A DNA stretch of 12,687 nucleotides from Candidatus Pacearchaeota archaeon (GTDB taxonomy: Archaea > Nanobdellota > Nanobdellia > Pacearchaeales > GW2011-AR1). Below are positions 6,456-12,687 of this stretch, piece by piece (positions within the stretch are counted from its first letter, which is position 1; each line of letters starts with the position of its first letter). The stretch covers positions 1 to 12,687 of the forward strand of contig JAFCES010000016.1 in assembly GCA_017609045.1 (NCBI GenBank), read 5' to 3'. A model generated the notes under the pieces. That model searched no databases and had not been told where the DNA came from. It saw only the letters and a list, made by a program, of their open reading frames with translations. The position numbers and the translations under genes were made by a program.

Positions 6456-6789
6456 CTTGAATCAGATATCTGTGTTGTAGCATGTATCTCGCTGCGTCTT
6501 CCAAATCTATCTTCTCTTTCGAAATTTCCTTTAAAATAAATTCAGTTATTTTTTGTTTATAAGTCCCATCAACTTCCATCCCTAACTCCTGCCCAACTTC
6601 TTCAAAGACAGCTATCGCTCTTACAAGTTTATGAGAGGTTGTATAAGAAGGCCATTTTGGAAATGAAAATATACCATGTCCGAGAGCTTCATAAAAATCT
6701 GTTAATTTTCCCTGAAACAAGGCCTCTTTTCTTAAAGAGTCTACATCATAGAGGTCTCCTCTCCTTAATCGAGTTAATCCCTTTTCCAA
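6448..6789 (-). CDS. Hypothetical protein, 113 aa (TTG start)
   Basis: I do not recognise this protein. It is soluble and mostly helical. The N-terminus is basic (GLTRLRRGD, 4-12), the middle holds a G-H-G-I-F-S-F-P-K-W stretch (37-46), and the C-terminal half (58-110) is two or three amphipathic helices. No ATG or GTG exists in frame before residue 75, so TTG at 6789 is the only plausible start. The frame stays open upstream to 6862, and AGAAGG abuts the TTG with no spacer, so the start is doubtful. Before the cassette at 6840-7450 arrived, this gene would have followed the MEMO gene by about 35 bp, suggesting an older MEMO-113aa operon. Its end overlaps the Rpp30 gene by 8 bp. Confidence 0.6.
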   Translation of the reverse strand: MEKGLTRLRRGDLYDVDSLRKEALFQGKLTDFYEALGHGIFSFPKWPSYTTSHKLVRAIAVFEEVGQELGMEVDGTYKQKITEFILKEISKEKIDLEDAARYMLQHRYLIQVS

Positions 6790-6824
6790 CCTTCTTGGTC
6801 TACCCTGTTCTAACGCACAACCAA

Positions 6825-6893
6825 CTAAACAAAAACTAAACCAGCATATCCTACCGCATTATTAAAATCTCCAGAAATATCGCCAGAAGTATA
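6825..6893 (-). pseudogene. Remnant MEMO gene 3' end
   Basis: In one open frame on the minus strand these 69 bp read YTSGDISGDFNNAVGYAG, then LVFV and a TAG stop. The first 18 codons are identical in DNA to the MEMO C-terminus at 7451-7504. The last four codons differ at most positions but encode conservative changes (LVFV for LIFI). Upstream homology stops sharply at 6893. This is the expected leftover of the original MEMO end after insertion of the cassette. Confidence 0.75.
6840..6893. repeat. 54-bp direct repeat, copy 1 (cassette right end)
   Basis: Exact match to 7451-7504 in the same orientation. It encodes the most conserved MEMO C-terminal segment, S-G-D-I-S-G-D through G-Y-A-G. The antitoxin stop codon lies 4 bp beyond its inner edge. 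Confidence 0.95.
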
Positions 6894-6897
6894 AAAA

Positions 6898-7149
6898 CTA
6901 AGCTTTTAAAGGCTCTGTTAGCTCAAAATTAATTTTTACTGGCACTTTAACTAGAATATCCTTCAAATCTTTGGTATGCTTTTTAAAATTCAAAATACCT
7001 ATGCCCACAACCTCTCCGGTTTTCTCATCCCTCCTTATAAAAACATCTTCATCTACATCTTCACAATAACTCTCTTTCGGAGGGTTTGCTATAGTTATCT
7101 CTAAAAAATCCCCCTCATCATCATAGTAAATGTCTATTTTGCCGTTCAT
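6898..7149 (-). CDS. DUF2283-like protein, putative antitoxin
   Basis: 83 residues. The N-terminal IDIYYDDEGDFLEITI (5-20) and the central DVFIRRDEKTGEVVGIGILN (35-54) fit the DUF2283 pattern (Y-D-x-x-x-D-x-L-x-I, then D-x-x-G-x-x-x-G-I-x-I-L). These small acidic beta proteins often sit beside RelE/BECR-type toxins. It is acidic where its partner is basic, as expected of a neutralising pair. Its ATG overlaps the upstream gene's TGA as ATGA (7146-7149), so translation is coupled. The stop lies 4 bp from the direct repeat, making it the last gene of the cassette. The antitoxin role is inferred from partner and family habit, not from any visible DNA-binding motif. Confidence 0.75.
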   Translation of the reverse strand: MNGKIDIYYDDEGDFLEITIANPPKESYCEDVDEDVFIRRDEKTGEVVGIGILNFKKHTKDLKDILVKVPVKINFELTEPLKA

Positions 7150-7433
7150 TTTATATATCTCACAAAATGTGCTGTGATCACAAAACCATGTTTATTTAAA
7201 TATTTAACTATAACTCTCAAATATTTCTCAGGATGTTTCCTATGTTTTAAATATAGATAATAACTTCTTAAATCTCCTTTCTCATGCGCTATTATTTTTA
7301 ATGGCTTTTCTAAAGTGAGTTTTATTTCCTCAAGATGATTTGCCATTTCAAAATGAGTCGTGGTTATATGACTCCATCTTTCTTTTGTCAGACGAAGTAA
7401 CCTGCCTGTTCTATCCTTTATCTCAAATATCAT
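7146..7433 (-). CDS. Putative RelE/BECR-fold-like toxin
   Basis: 95 residues, basic and soluble. The N-terminus IKDRTGRLLRLTKERWSHI (5-23) followed by TTHFEM (25-30), a helix with LEEIKLTLEKPLKII (34-48), a strand pair RSYYLYLKH (56-64) and YLRVIVKY (71-78), and a final GFVITAHFVRYIK (83-95) resemble small BECR-type nuclease proteins (PBECR or DUF4258-like) paired with DUF2283. Candidate catalytic residues are His22, His27, Arg56, Lys77 and Thr87. The likely activity is RNA cleavage or interferase, inferred only. The ATG is 2 bp after the MEMO TAA, with no promoter or Shine-Dalgarno of its own, so it is probably expressed from the MEMO transcript. The toxin gene precedes the antitoxin, the less common order. 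Confidence 0.7.
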   Translation of the reverse strand: MIFEIKDRTGRLLRLTKERWSHITTTHFEMANHLEEIKLTLEKPLKIIAHEKGDLRSYYLYLKHRKHPEKYLRVIVKYLNKHGFVITAHFVRYIK

Positions 7434-7435
7434 TT

Positions 7436-8266
7436 TTAGATGAATATCAGACCAGCATATCCTACCGCATTATTAAAATCTCCAGAAATATCGCCAGAAG
7501 TATAGTAATCAACTAATTTTGGCTTTAGTTTTTTAATTTTCGCAAGCTCAGTTAAAACCGTAATTCCTAAAACTCCACAGACAGTACTCTTGCTCGCTTT
7601 CCCATATACTTTCCTTGAATTTAAAGCCAAAATCTCATTGATGATTTCTTTGTCTAGTTTGTAAAGATTTTCCTTTACATCAGAAGTGAAAGGAACAAAA
7701 CCATATGAAAAGCCATAATGGGTAAAATCACTTGACACAACAATACAGGTATCATCTGAAACAAAACTAGCAAGAATCAGAGCCACCTTCCTACACTCTT
7801 CATAACTCAACCCTCTCAGCAAAATAGGAGCAATATCAAATTTTTTCTGACTTAACTGAAGAAAAGGAAGCTGCACTTCAATACTATGCTCAAACTGATG
7901 TGCTCTTTCATTAATATTAACATCTAAATCCTCTTTTTTTAATCTTTCTAAAATCCTTCTGCTTAAATCAACATTATTCTTCACATTTCCTAAAGGAGTT
8001 TCAAAATCCCTTTCTGAAAAACTTAACTTATTGCCAAAACCAGAATGATTCACTCCAAGAATAATAAAATTCTTCTTACTTTTAATTAAAGATATAACTT
8101 TTCCAGCTAGTTCACCAGAAAAAATGTAGCCGGCATGGGGCACAATAACAGCTTTAACCTCTTTCCTCTTCTTGTTAACAAGAAACTTCTTAACCTGTGT
8201 TTCTAATTCCGCTTTTTCATCAGGGTAGAATTGTCCTGCCACTACTGCTTTTCTTTTCTCTGCCAT
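7436..8266 (-). CDS. amrB: MEMO1 family protein (AmmeMemoRadiSam system protein B)
   Basis: 276 residues, the normal family length. Conserved blocks are all present: VAGQFYP (9-15), VPHAGYIFSG (42-51), GVNHSGFG (71-78), EHSIEVQLPFLQL (126-138), SSDFTHYG (178-185), a lone Cys at 230 and YTSGDISGDFNNAVGYAG (255-272). His44, His74, His183 and Cys230 correspond to the metal-site residues described for human MEMO1. The family resembles non-heme-iron and extradiol dioxygenases and in prokaryotes often travels with AMMECR1 and a radical SAM protein; neither is in this window. The reaction is unknown. The last five codons appear to be supplied by the inserted cassette (GLIFI in place of an ancestral GLVFV). 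It is divergent from pheS, and its start has a TATA-like box at about 23 nt, so it is probably leaderless. Confidence 0.93.
   Translation of the reverse strand: MAEKRKAVVAGQFYPDEKAELETQVKKFLVNKKRKEVKAVIVPHAGYIFSGELAGKVISLIKSKKNFIILGVNHSGFGNKLSFSERDFETPLGNVKNNVDLSRRILERLKKEDLDVNINERAHQFEHSIEVQLPFLQLSQKKFDIAPILLRGLSYEECRKVALILASFVSDDTCIVVSSDFTHYGFSYGFVPFTSDVKENLYKLDKEIINEILALNSRKVYGKASKSTVCGVLGITVLTELAKIKKLKPKLVDYYTSGDISGDFNNAVGYAGLIFI
7451..7504. repeat. 54-bp direct repeat, copy 2 (inside the MEMO gene)
   Basis: Exact match to 6840-6893. Here it is part of the intact MEMO coding sequence (residues 255-272). The match ends abruptly at 7504 and fades beyond 7451 into the replacement C-terminal codons. 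Confidence 0.95.
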
Positions 8267-8283
8267 AACAACAATAAGAAGAG

Positions 8284-8306
8284 TTTATATAAAAAACTAT
8301 TTAAAT
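8284..8306. promoter_or_regulatory. Divergent leaderless promoters for amrB and pheS
   Basis: TTTATATAAA (8284-8293) is centred about 23 nt before the amrB ATG at 8266. ATTTAAAT (8299-8306) is centred about 25 nt before the pheS ATG at 8328. As at 4017-4044 the boxes are crossed, and both genes would begin at or near the start codon. Confidence 0.5.
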
Positions 8307-8327
8307 TACTCTCAGCTCTTGTTTTTT

Positions 8328-9854
8328 ATGGAAAAAGAGATAGAGAGATTAATAGAATCATTAAACCCAGATGAAAGAGCCATTTTTCCTCATTTAAAAG
8401 AAAAAACTCTAGACAAGATTTCAAAAAGCTCAGGATTAGACAAGATAAAAACATTAAGAGCTCTTCAATTTCTCAATAATAAACACATAGTAAAGCTGAA
8501 GGCGAGTGAAAAGAAAATAGTAGATTTAGCAGATAATGGAGTAGTCTACTTAAGGTCAGGCTTGCCGGAAAGACGTCTCCTTGATATGCTTTCAAAACAA
8601 AAGAGCGCAGATATAAAAGATATAAGAAAAGCTTGCAAGCTGAGTGAAAATGAAGTAAAGGCAGCTATCGGAGTTTTGAAAAAGAAAACCATGATTCAGC
8701 TGCAAAAAGAAAAAATAATTTTAAAGGCAAGTATAAGTGAAATAAGAAAAAAAAATTTAGAAGAGCAACTTATTGAAGCTCTGCCTCTTCCTCTTGGAGA
8801 TTTAAAACCAGAACAAAAACTTGCCTTTGAAAACCTAAAAAGCAGAAAGAACATAATTCAAGTAAAAAGAAAAAAACAAATTACAGCTAGATTGACTGAG
8901 CTTGGAAAAAAAGTAATGCAGGAAGATTTGACTAAGCTGAAAGACATGATAGAAACGCTAACGCCAGAAATGATAAAAACAGGAAGTTGGAAAGGCAAAA
9001 AATTCAGAAGATATGATATTAAAAGTCCTCTCCCAGAAATATCAGGAGGAAAAAGACATTTTGTAAATCAAGCTGTAGAATATGCTAAAAAAATATGGCT
9101 GGAAATGGGATTTAAAGAAATGACCTCTACTCTCTGTCAAACAAGCTTCTGGAATTTTGATGCTTTGTTCACAGCTCAAGACCATCCTGTCCGAGAATTA
9201 CAAGACACTTTTTACATAAAAGATGTAAAAGGAAAGCTGCCAGATAAAAACATATTAAAAGAAGTAAAAAAAGCTCATGAATCTGGAGTAAAAGAAAGTA
9301 AAGGTTGGCAGTATGAATGGAGAGAAGATGAAGCTAAAAAAGTTATACTAAGAACACACACAACTTGTTTGTCAGCAAAAACCCTCGCAAGATTAAAAGA
9401 AAACAAAGACAAGCAAGGAAAGTTCTTTGCTATAGGAAAATGTTTTAGAAACGAGACACTTGACTGGAGTCACGGATTTGAATTTAATCAAACAGAAGGG
9501 ATAGTGATAGATAGAGAAGCTAACTTCCGCCATCTTCTTGGCTATCTACATGAATTTTTCAAAAAAATGGGTTTTGAAAAAATTAGATTTGCACCAGCTT
9601 ATTTCCCATATACAGAACCAAGTGTAGAAATTTCTTGCTGGAATGAAGAAAAAAAACTCTGGTTGGAATTAGGAGGAGCTGGCATTTTCAGGCCTGAAGT
9701 TGTAGTTCCTTTGCTTGGAGAATATATTCCTGTTTTAGCATGGGGTCCTGGTTTTGACAGAATGATCATGAATTATTATCAAATCAAGGATTTAAGAGAA
9801 ATGTATAAAAATAACCTTACTCAGCTGAGAAAAATAAAATTATGGTTGAAATAA
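8328..9854 (+). CDS. pheS: Phenylalanyl-tRNA synthetase, alpha subunit
   Basis: 508 residues from the ATG at 8328, the usual length of the archaeal/eukaryotic alpha subunit. It charges tRNA-Phe with phenylalanine as an alpha2-beta2 enzyme. Residues 1-130 hold winged-helix repeats of the tRNA-binding N-terminus; 240-508 is the class II catalytic core. Visible are HPVRELQDTFY (286-296), RTHTT (342-346), motif 2 FRNETLDWSHGFEFNQTEG (373-391), LELGGAGIFRPEV (446-458) and motif 3 WGPGFDRMIM (472-481). An in-frame TTG at 8319 would add MFF, but the TATA spacing supports the ATG. Motif 2 is slightly unusual (D-W-S-H-G-F-E-F-N for the common D-A-T-H-L-x-E-F-H), still with the key Arg and Glu. It leads an operon with a small unknown gene and pheT. 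Confidence 0.96.
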   Translation: MEKEIERLIESLNPDERAIFPHLKEKTLDKISKSSGLDKIKTLRALQFLNNKHIVKLKASEKKIVDLADNGVVYLRSGLPERRLLDMLSKQKSADIKDIRKACKLSENEVKAAIGVLKKKTMIQLQKEKIILKASISEIRKKNLEEQLIEALPLPLGDLKPEQKLAFENLKSRKNIIQVKRKKQITARLTELGKKVMQEDLTKLKDMIETLTPEMIKTGSWKGKKFRRYDIKSPLPEISGGKRHFVNQAVEYAKKIWLEMGFKEMTSTLCQTSFWNFDALFTAQDHPVRELQDTFYIKDVKGKLPDKNILKEVKKAHESGVKESKGWQYEWREDEAKKVILRTHTTCLSAKTLARLKENKDKQGKFFAIGKCFRNETLDWSHGFEFNQTEGIVIDREANFRHLLGYLHEFFKKMGFEKIRFAPAYFPYTEPSVEISCWNEEKKLWLELGGAGIFRPEVVVPLLGEYIPVLAWGPGFDRMIMNYYQIKDLREMYKNNLTQLRKIKLWLK

Positions 9855-9855
9855 G

Positions 9856-10221
9856 ATGAAAAAACTGATAATTTTAGGTTTAAATAAAAGTGATACAAGA
9901 AGTGAATATAAATTCAAGAAACAAGAGGGGGTAATTGAAAGTATAATAGAGCTGCTAATAAAATTAGGATTTAAAGATGAAGACCCCCAAATACAATATG
10001 CCTTTGTTTCAAGTAAATATTTTCCAGCTGAGAGTGGAAACAAATATGAAAAAATAAAAAATATAATAGACTATTCAGAACATTTTGAAAATAAACATTA
10101 TGATATTGATGTGATTATGGGAATTAAGAAGGTCTTTTTAATTGTAAGAGCAAATAAAATCAATCAACAAAAACTATCAAAAATTCTTACAAAGATAGGT
10201 AAATTTATAGACGAGAAATAA
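9856..10221 (+). CDS. Hypothetical protein, 121 aa, between pheS and pheT
   Basis: I do not recognise this protein. It starts 1 bp after the pheS stop and ends 3 bp before the pheT start, so it is co-transcribed with both. It begins with a hydrophobic strand (KKLIILGLNKS, 2-12), followed by a helix (EGVIESIIELLIKLGF, 24-39), a strand with SSKYFPAESGNKYEKI (52-67), and a YDIDVIMGIKKVFLIVRANK strand pair (82-101), ending in a helix. This suggests a small alpha/beta domain of about 120 residues. There is no metal-binding or nucleotide-binding signature, signal or membrane helix. Its place inside the operon suggests a link to translation or aminoacylation, which is inference from position only. 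Confidence 0.8.
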   Translation: MKKLIILGLNKSDTRSEYKFKKQEGVIESIIELLIKLGFKDEDPQIQYAFVSSKYFPAESGNKYEKIKNIIDYSEHFENKHYDIDVIMGIKKVFLIVRANKINQQKLSKILTKIGKFIDEK

Positions 10222-10224
10222 AAA

Positions 10225-11871
10225 ATGGCGATAGTAAAATTTCCAAGAAAACAGTTTGAAAAAGTTGCTGGAAAGATAGATGAAAAAATGCAAGAAAGAA
10301 TAGCTTTGTTTGGAACTCCTCTTGAATCTCTAAATCAAGAAGAGATAGAGATAGAGATTTTTCCAAACAGACCAGACCTTCTTTCACTTCAAGGATATCT
10401 CCGTTCTTTCCTTGCTTTTCTCGGAAAGAAAACCGGTCTGAAAGAGTATAAAGTAAACAAACCAGAAAAAAATTATGAAGTTAAAATAGATAAATCTGTA
10501 AAAGATGTAAGGCCATTTACAGCCTGCGCCATAATAAACGAAATAAATTTTAATGATGAGAATATTAAAGAAGTAATAGACATTCAAGAAAAAATCCATT
10601 CAACTTTCGGCAGAAATAGGAAGAAGATAGCTATAGGAATCTATCCTTTAGAAAAAATATCTCTTCCTATAAGATACGAGGCAAGAAAGCCTTCTGATAT
10701 TAAGTTCATTCCTCTTGAATCTAACAGAGAGATGACAGGAAATCAAATCCTAAAACAGCATCCAACAGGAAGAAATTATGGATATTTACTTAAGGGAAAA
10801 CCTAAATATCCAGTTTTTGCAGACTCTGCTGGGGAGATTTTATCTATGCCCCCGATAATAAACTCAGAGAAAACAGGAAAAATAACTGAAAAAACAAAAG
10901 ATGTTTTTATAGAGTGTTCTGGTTTCAATCTAGAAGTTCTGAAAAAAACACTCAATATCCTCGTAACAACGTTTGCAGATATGGGAGGAAAAATTTATCA
11001 AATGAATCTAAAATACAAAAATAAAAAAGAAATCACTCCAAATCTAGAGCCAGAAAAAATGAAAATCAATCTTGAAAATATAAACAAGCTTCTCGGTCTT
11101 GACTTGAATGGAAAGCAGGTGAAAAAATTATTGGAGAAAATGGGTTATAATTATTCTCTAGGAGACAATGAAGTGCAAATTCCTGCATGGCGTACAGATA
11201 TTTTGCATGAGGTAGATATAGCTGAAGATATAGCCATAGCTTATGGCTATGATAAATTAATTCCAGAGATACCTCAGATAGCTACAATAGGAGAAGAAGA
11301 TAAAAAAGAGAAAATAAAAAGAAAAATTTCTGAAATCCTTACCGGTTTAAAATTCCTTGAGATTTCCACTTACCATTTACTCACAAAACAAGATATGAAA
11401 AAAACAAACATAAAACCAGGAATACAAGTAGAAGACAGTAAGACAGATTACAAAATTTTAAGGCCTTCTTTATTTCCTTCTATTTCAAAAATTTTATCTG
11501 AGAACATAGATGCAGAATATCCTCAAAAGGTATTTGAAATAGGAGAGATTTTTGAGCCTAATGAAAAAGAGGAGACAGGAATAAAAGAAAAAACTAAACT
11601 AGGGATAGCTATAACTCCTGGAAACTTTACAGAACTCAGACAAATTTTGGAGTATCTGGCAAGAATGTTATCCATAAAACTAGAAATAAAAGAAGAGCAG
11701 AAAAAAGGTTTTATAGAAGGCAGAACAGGAAAAATCTCATATAAAGGAGAAGAAATAGGCATTATAGGAGAAATTCATCCTTCTCTTCTCAAAAACTGGC
11801 ATTTGAAGATGCCTCTAGTTTATTTAGAAATAGAATTAGAAAAAATTCTAGAAAGTTTAGTCTGTAGTTAA
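10225..11871 (+). CDS. pheT: Phenylalanyl-tRNA synthetase, beta subunit
   Basis: 548 residues, full length for the archaeal/eukaryotic beta subunit. Visible: IFPNRPDLLSLQGYLRSF (45-62), KDVRPFTACAII (93-104), the editing-domain (B3/B4) region with GRNRKKIAIGIYPLEKI (129-145) and MPPIINSEKTGKI (208-220), the B5 segment (271-343) ending AWRTDILHEVDIAEDIAIAY (321-340), and a catalytic-like C-terminal domain with ILRPSLFPSI (411-420), FEIGEIF (437-443) and GEIHPSLL (515-522). The beta subunit binds tRNA-Phe and hydrolyses mischarged Tyr-tRNA. It is the third gene of the pheS operon; no strong Shine-Dalgarno precedes the ATG, so translation may be coupled to the gene 3 bp upstream. Its end overlaps the convergent gene 11857-12186 by 15 bp. 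Confidence 0.96.
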   Translation: MAIVKFPRKQFEKVAGKIDEKMQERIALFGTPLESLNQEEIEIEIFPNRPDLLSLQGYLRSFLAFLGKKTGLKEYKVNKPEKNYEVKIDKSVKDVRPFTACAIINEINFNDENIKEVIDIQEKIHSTFGRNRKKIAIGIYPLEKISLPIRYEARKPSDIKFIPLESNREMTGNQILKQHPTGRNYGYLLKGKPKYPVFADSAGEILSMPPIINSEKTGKITEKTKDVFIECSGFNLEVLKKTLNILVTTFADMGGKIYQMNLKYKNKKEITPNLEPEKMKINLENINKLLGLDLNGKQVKKLLEKMGYNYSLGDNEVQIPAWRTDILHEVDIAEDIAIAYGYDKLIPEIPQIATIGEEDKKEKIKRKISEILTGLKFLEISTYHLLTKQDMKKTNIKPGIQVEDSKTDYKILRPSLFPSISKILSENIDAEYPQKVFEIGEIFEPNEKEETGIKEKTKLGIAITPGNFTELRQILEYLARMLSIKLEIKEEQKKGFIEGRTGKISYKGEEIGIIGEIHPSLLKNWHLKMPLVYLEIELEKILESLVCS

Positions 11872-12186
11872 ATGACTGGAAACAGCTTCCAAGTATTTGC
11901 TTACTTCTTCATCAGAAGCTCTACCGAAAAAAGGAGATGTTAAAACATCAAAACCCTTTGGAGAAACCTTATTATATATAAATAATGTCATTTGGAGAAT
12001 TTCCTCGCTTGTTAATGCAATCTCTGTCCTTGCATATTCTTGAATTCTCTGAACCGAGCCTAACTTATATCTTGTTCTATGTTTATCCTCAACTTCTGCT
12101 TGAAGTCCAACCTCTTTAGCTGCTTCTAACAACGCTTTCTCTAAAGTTTCATAATCTACTGTTCTTCCAATATCTACTATTACCAT
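11857..12186 (-). CDS. Hypothetical protein, 109 aa
   Basis: I do not recognise this protein. It is small, acidic and soluble: a first strand MVIVDIGRTV (1-10), a helix DYETLEKALLEAAKEVGLQ (11-29), a strand with EVEDKHRTRYKLGSVQRIQE (31-50), another strand (YARTEIALTSEEIL, 51-64), and C-terminal helices with SPFFGRASDEEVSKYLEAV (84-102). The alternation is that of a compact alpha/beta protein. There are no cysteines, signals or membrane segments. The ATG lies about 27 nt from a TATA-like box, consistent with a leaderless mRNA. It is convergent with pheT (15-bp overlap) and has the same direction as the membrane protein gene upstream at 12257-12673. Confidence 0.75.
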   Translation of the reverse strand: MVIVDIGRTVDYETLEKALLEAAKEVGLQAEVEDKHRTRYKLGSVQRIQEYARTEIALTSEEILQMTLFIYNKVSPKGFDVLTSPFFGRASDEEVSKYLEAVSSHLTTD

Positions 12187-12208
12187 ACTCTAATGTAACA
12201 AAAAGAGT

Positions 12209-12218
12209 TTATAATTTT
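12209..12218 (-). promoter_or_regulatory. TATA-like box for the 109-aa gene
   Basis: The minus strand reads AATTATAAAC within an A-rich stretch, centred 26-28 nt before the ATG at 12186. This is the leaderless spacing seen for several genes here. Confidence 0.4.
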
Positions 12219-12256
12219 TTCTATACTGAACCATATACCTAATCTAAATACTTAAT

Positions 12257-12673
12257 CTAAAAAATTCCTTTAGATTTTAGAAAAAGAAACAATAAAACAA
12301 GAATTATAATTATTATTATCCATCTAGGATCAACCTGACCTCTTTTTCCTTTTTTAGATAATAAAGACATTTTAGCTTCGAGATTTGCTATTCTCTCTGA
12401 TATATCAAGCTTATCTTTTATATTATTTAAATCTTTCTTCATCTCTAATATTAAATTAGTATTCTTTTTAACTTGATTAAATCTTGTTTTAAGAGAGGCA
12501 ATAGGATAAGAGATAATAAAATATAAAGCTACAAAAGCCAGTATTCCTAAAACCCAAATAATTCCAGTCATTGGATCTTGAATTTGAAAATAAACAGTTA
12601 TAATAACTGCAACAATTCCAACAAATATACCAAACACATTAATAATTTGTTGTTTGGCATAATCATCTGCCAT
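12257..12673 (-). CDS. Small membrane protein with coiled coil
   Basis: 138 residues. Two N-terminal membrane segments (about 10-30 and 36-57) form a hairpin. Then comes a charged helical stretch (62-105) with heptad-like spacing of I/L (LILEMKKDLNNIKDKLDISE, 74-93), a basic Gly/Lys linker with KRGQVDPRW (110-118), and a third very hydrophobic helix (119-133) before a short basic tail. The parity of three membrane passes puts the N- and C-termini on opposite sides if all span. The coiled coil suggests self-assembly. I do not recognise a family and assign no function. The ATG at 12673 is 14 bp from the window edge, so the promoter is not visible. A 70-bp gap separates it from the next gene, which has its own TATA-like box. 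Confidence 0.8.
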   Translation of the reverse strand: MADDYAKQQIINVFGIFVGIVAVIITVYFQIQDPMTGIIWVLGILAFVALYFIISYPIASLKTRFNQVKKNTNLILEMKKDLNNIKDKLDISERIANLEAKMSLLSKKGKRGQVDPRWIIIIIILVLLFLFLKSKGIF

Positions 12674-12687
12674 TTTTAACCTAAATA

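Larger units (their letters stand above)
6840..7450 (-). mobile_element. Putative toxin/antitoxin cassette inserted in the MEMO gene 3' end
   Basis: One 54-bp repeat plus 557 bp of unique DNA (611 bp per repeat unit) carries only the toxin-like and DUF2283 genes and the 15-bp replacement MEMO end. The outer copy of the repeat continues into the original, differently coded MEMO 3' end. The architecture matches site-specific integration with target restoration, but no integrase, transposase or terminal inverted repeat is present, so mobility is inferred. A tandem partial duplication followed by divergence is the alternative. Confidence 0.55.

Noticed and set aside
6639..6839. Plus-strand 66-codon open frame
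   Set aside because: Antisense to the 113-aa gene, with no recognisable start signals.
6840..7504. CRISPR or transposon terminal repeats
   Set aside because: There are only two copies, 557 bp apart, both encoding MEMO residues; no inverted ends or transposase.
8319..8327. TTG at 8319 as the pheS start
   Set aside because: The ATG at 8328 lies at the leaderless distance from a TATA-like box, and the extra MFF is not expected.
9840..10599. Minus-strand open frames at 9840-10043, 10205-10387 and 10384-10599
   Set aside because: They lie opposite the pheS-unknown-pheT operon and read as Phe/Leu-rich antisense sequence.
11523..11762. Minus-strand open frame opposite pheT
   Set aside because: Shadow of conserved pheT sequence.

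Overview
The window reads as part of a small, AT-rich, very gene-dense archaeal genome, most likely a DPANN lineage of the Woesearchaeota/Pacearchaeota/Nanoarchaeota kind. This rests on archaeal-type UMP kinase, archaeal/eukaryotic-type PheS and PheT, an RNase P Rpp30-like protein, a DUF357 protein, many start codons about 25 nt downstream of a TATA-like box with no leader, and a giant surface protein whose N-terminal basic segment and repeat style I associate with DPANN membrane proteins. Lineage is an inference; no rRNA is present.

Layout. 1-3504 (minus): a very large membrane-anchored surface protein, now in two reading frames. The N-terminal part (2434-3504) has the cytoplasmic basic segment, one transmembrane helix and a Glu/Lys-rich stalk. 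The C-terminal part (1-2483, running off the window) has cadherin-like, calcium-loop and disaggregatase-type modules. A tandem 4-bp repeat sits where the frame changes. 3631-4334: a divergent yjbQ/DUF357 pair with a 32-bp shared promoter. 4337-6006: unknown gene, archaeal pyrH, unknown gene. 6082-6455: RNase P protein component 3 (Rpp30 type), whose two halves lie in different frames and which lacks a central segment. 6448-8266 (minus): MEMO-family gene, then a two-gene toxin/antitoxin-like pair, then an unknown gene. 8328-11871 (plus): pheS, a small unknown gene, pheT. 11857-12673 (minus): an unknown soluble protein and a small membrane protein with a coiled coil.

The most striking structure is at 6825-7504. 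A 54-bp exact direct repeat of the MEMO 3' end flanks the toxin/antitoxin pair. The far copy continues into a second, differently coded but protein-conserved MEMO C-terminus (GLVFV-stop against GLIFI-stop). This looks like a 611-bp cassette that inserted into the conserved 3' end of a protein-coding gene and carried a replacement 3' end to restore it, as integrative elements do at tRNA genes. It has no integrase of its own.

Working together: pheS and pheT encode the two subunits of phenylalanyl-tRNA synthetase; pyrH supplies UDP; the toxin and antitoxin are translationally coupled and start 2 bp after the MEMO stop. Genes are packed tightly, with convergent neighbours sharing or nearly touching stop codons. 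Intergenic gaps hold only promoters. No stretch over 300 bases lacks a gene, and I see no tRNA, rRNA or CRISPR array. Two frame breaks in 12.7 kb could be genuine decay, programmed recoding or assembly error; sequence alone cannot decide.
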